Assembly (NCBI RefSeq): GCF_003319175.1
Contig: NZ_QOHK01000007.1
Location: 162,429 to 226,428 of the forward strand
Reading direction: 5' to 3'
From: Blastococcus sp. TF02-8
Lineage (GTDB): Bacteria; Actinomycetota; Actinomycetes; Mycobacteriales; Geodermatophilaceae
Length of the DNA: 64,000 bases
How positions within the stretch are numbered: the stretch's first letter is position 1; each line of letters begins with the position of its first letter. The notes beneath the pieces were generated by a model. That model was not told where the DNA came from and ran no database searches. It saw only the letters and a program-made list of their open reading frames with translations. Shown here one piece after another: positions 63,277 through 64,000 of the stretch. Made by a program: the position numbers and the translations under genes.

Positions 63277-64000
63277 GCCGGAGGTCCTGTCAGGGCCTCG
63301 TTGGTGTCGGTCAGGGCCAGCTCGGGGGCAGTGAGGACGGTCTGCACCTTGAAGGTCCGGTCGCCGACCAGCCACAGGGCACGGCCCTTGCCGGCGATCG
63401 CCCAGCCGGTGACCACCCGCTGGGCAATCGGGGTTAGCCCGAGCATGCTGCCGAGCTCGTCGGCGACGGCCTGGTCCTGGCCGTGCAGCACCTTGACGTC
63501 GCACAGGTGCAGCAGGTCGCGGGCGATGGCGACCGCCTGGGACGTGGCGTCGCCGGCGGTGAGCATGTCCGAGGGCTTGTGCGCGAGCAGGATCTGCACA
63601 TCGGCGTCGCGGCGGGACAACCGCAGGTTGGCGTCCAGGCTCTTCATCGCCTCGGCACCCAGGCGCATCTGCCGCCACGTCTCGTCGCGGATGACGATGC
63701 GCAGGTCGCCCGGGTCGGCGATCTCTCGCATCGCCTGGCCCCAGGAGTTCAGGCAGGTCAGCGCAATGCCGACGGCCTGGTCGCCGAGCGGCTCGAGGCG
63801 GGACAGCGACAGGGATTGGATCGGGGCGCGCCAGTCGACGTCGATCGACGTGTGGTCGTCGAACAGCCCGGCGAGGGAGCCCTTGACCAGGGAGCCGAGG
63901 GCGTCGCGCAGGGTTCGGGTGGCGTCGAGGAAGTGCCGCCGGTCGGCGTAGCGGCAGGAGGCGACGAGCTCGTCGGTGGGCTCGTCCAGTGCCCGCCACA
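63273..64000 (-). CDS. VirB4/TraC-like conjugation ATPase, N-terminus outside window
   Basis: The last 240 or so residues of a large ATPase that runs off the right edge. LRIVIRDETWRQMRLGAEAM is the Walker B region (Asp-Glu preserved), DANLRLSRRDADVQILLAHK is the helicase-like motif around the sensor, and PSDMLTAGDATSQAVA follows. This is typical of the C-terminal ATPase domain of VirB4/TraC proteins that energise type IV secretion. The coding strand overlaps the M23 hydrolase gene. Confidence 0.8.
   Translation of the reverse strand, partial: WRALDEPTDELVASCRYADRRHFLDATRTLRDALGSLVKGSLAGLFDDHTSIDVDWRAPIQSLSLSRLEPLGDQAVGIALTCLNSWGQAMREIADPGDLRIVIRDETWRQMRLGAEAMKSLDANLRLSRRDADVQILLAHKPSDMLTAGDATSQAVAIARDLLHLCDVKVLHGQDQAVADELGSMLGLTPIAQRVVTGWAIAGKGRALWLVGDRTFKVQTVLTAPELALTDTNEALTGPPA

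Overview
The window is high-GC actinobacterial DNA. GTG and even TTG starts are common, genes often overlap as ATGA or TGATG, and gene content resembles Geodermatophilaceae-type soil actinobacteria (inferred from gene content only). It has two halves: a chromosomal stress and metabolism region (about 1-39 kb) and an accessory region (about 39-64 kb) that ends inside a conjugative element continuing past the right edge.

1-12.1 kb is a one-carbon and redox-stress block. It holds a truncated molybdopterin oxidoreductase, a Cys-rich copper-storage protein, an MRJP-like protein, a hemerythrin-hydrolase fusion, two zinc alcohol/formaldehyde dehydrogenases, a formate dehydrogenase, an F420/FMN split-barrel oxidoreductase, small proteins, a DsbA-like protein and a ThDP enzyme. 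Many of these genes are preceded by GNNTN-N14-GGGTA(G/T), the promoter type read by SigB/SigF-like general stress sigma factors, and several transcripts would be leaderless.

12.1-14.3 kb is a graveyard: an alcohol dehydrogenase fragment, the 3' part of tRNA-Gly(UCC) flanked on both sides by paired AAGGCAC heptamers (a probable integrase attachment site), a SpoIIE-phosphatase fragment and a shattered membrane gene. 13.5-23.8 kb carries a thioesterase, small membrane proteins, an App1-phosphatase/phospholipase D fusion, a membrane alpha/beta hydrolase, a membrane metallophosphoesterase, an AI-2E transporter remnant and a PAS-SpoIIE phosphatase.

23.8-31.2 kb is one nine-gene urease operon on the minus strand, ureA-ureB-ureC twice in tandem followed by ureF-ureG-ureD. 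There is no ureE, and both catalytic subunits lack the flap cysteine. 31.3-39.3 kb holds a lipoprotein, DUF2254, DUF1622, AI-2E, STAS and unassigned membrane proteins.

39.3-48.6 kb is a defence-like island. It contains a tyrosine integrase broken into two opposite-facing pieces, an HNH-like protein, and a three-gene operon (helix-rich accessory protein, Rad50/SMC-like zinc-hook ATPase, PD-(D/E)XK nuclease). A small gene with an amber codon, an unusually long TetR-like regulator and a zinc-ribbon protein follow. 48.8-64 kb is a conjugation module: a giant MobF relaxase-helicase-primase on the plus strand and, on the minus strand, a VirB4-like ATPase, a lysozyme/M23 hydrolase, a TraG/VirD4 coupling protein and accessory genes. 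Inserted in it is a bacterial ubiquitin-like conjugation cassette: a 49-residue His/Pro-rich peptide ending in Gly, an E2-E1 fusion and a JAMM protease. The two most promising unfamiliar systems are this cassette and the SMC-nuclease operon.
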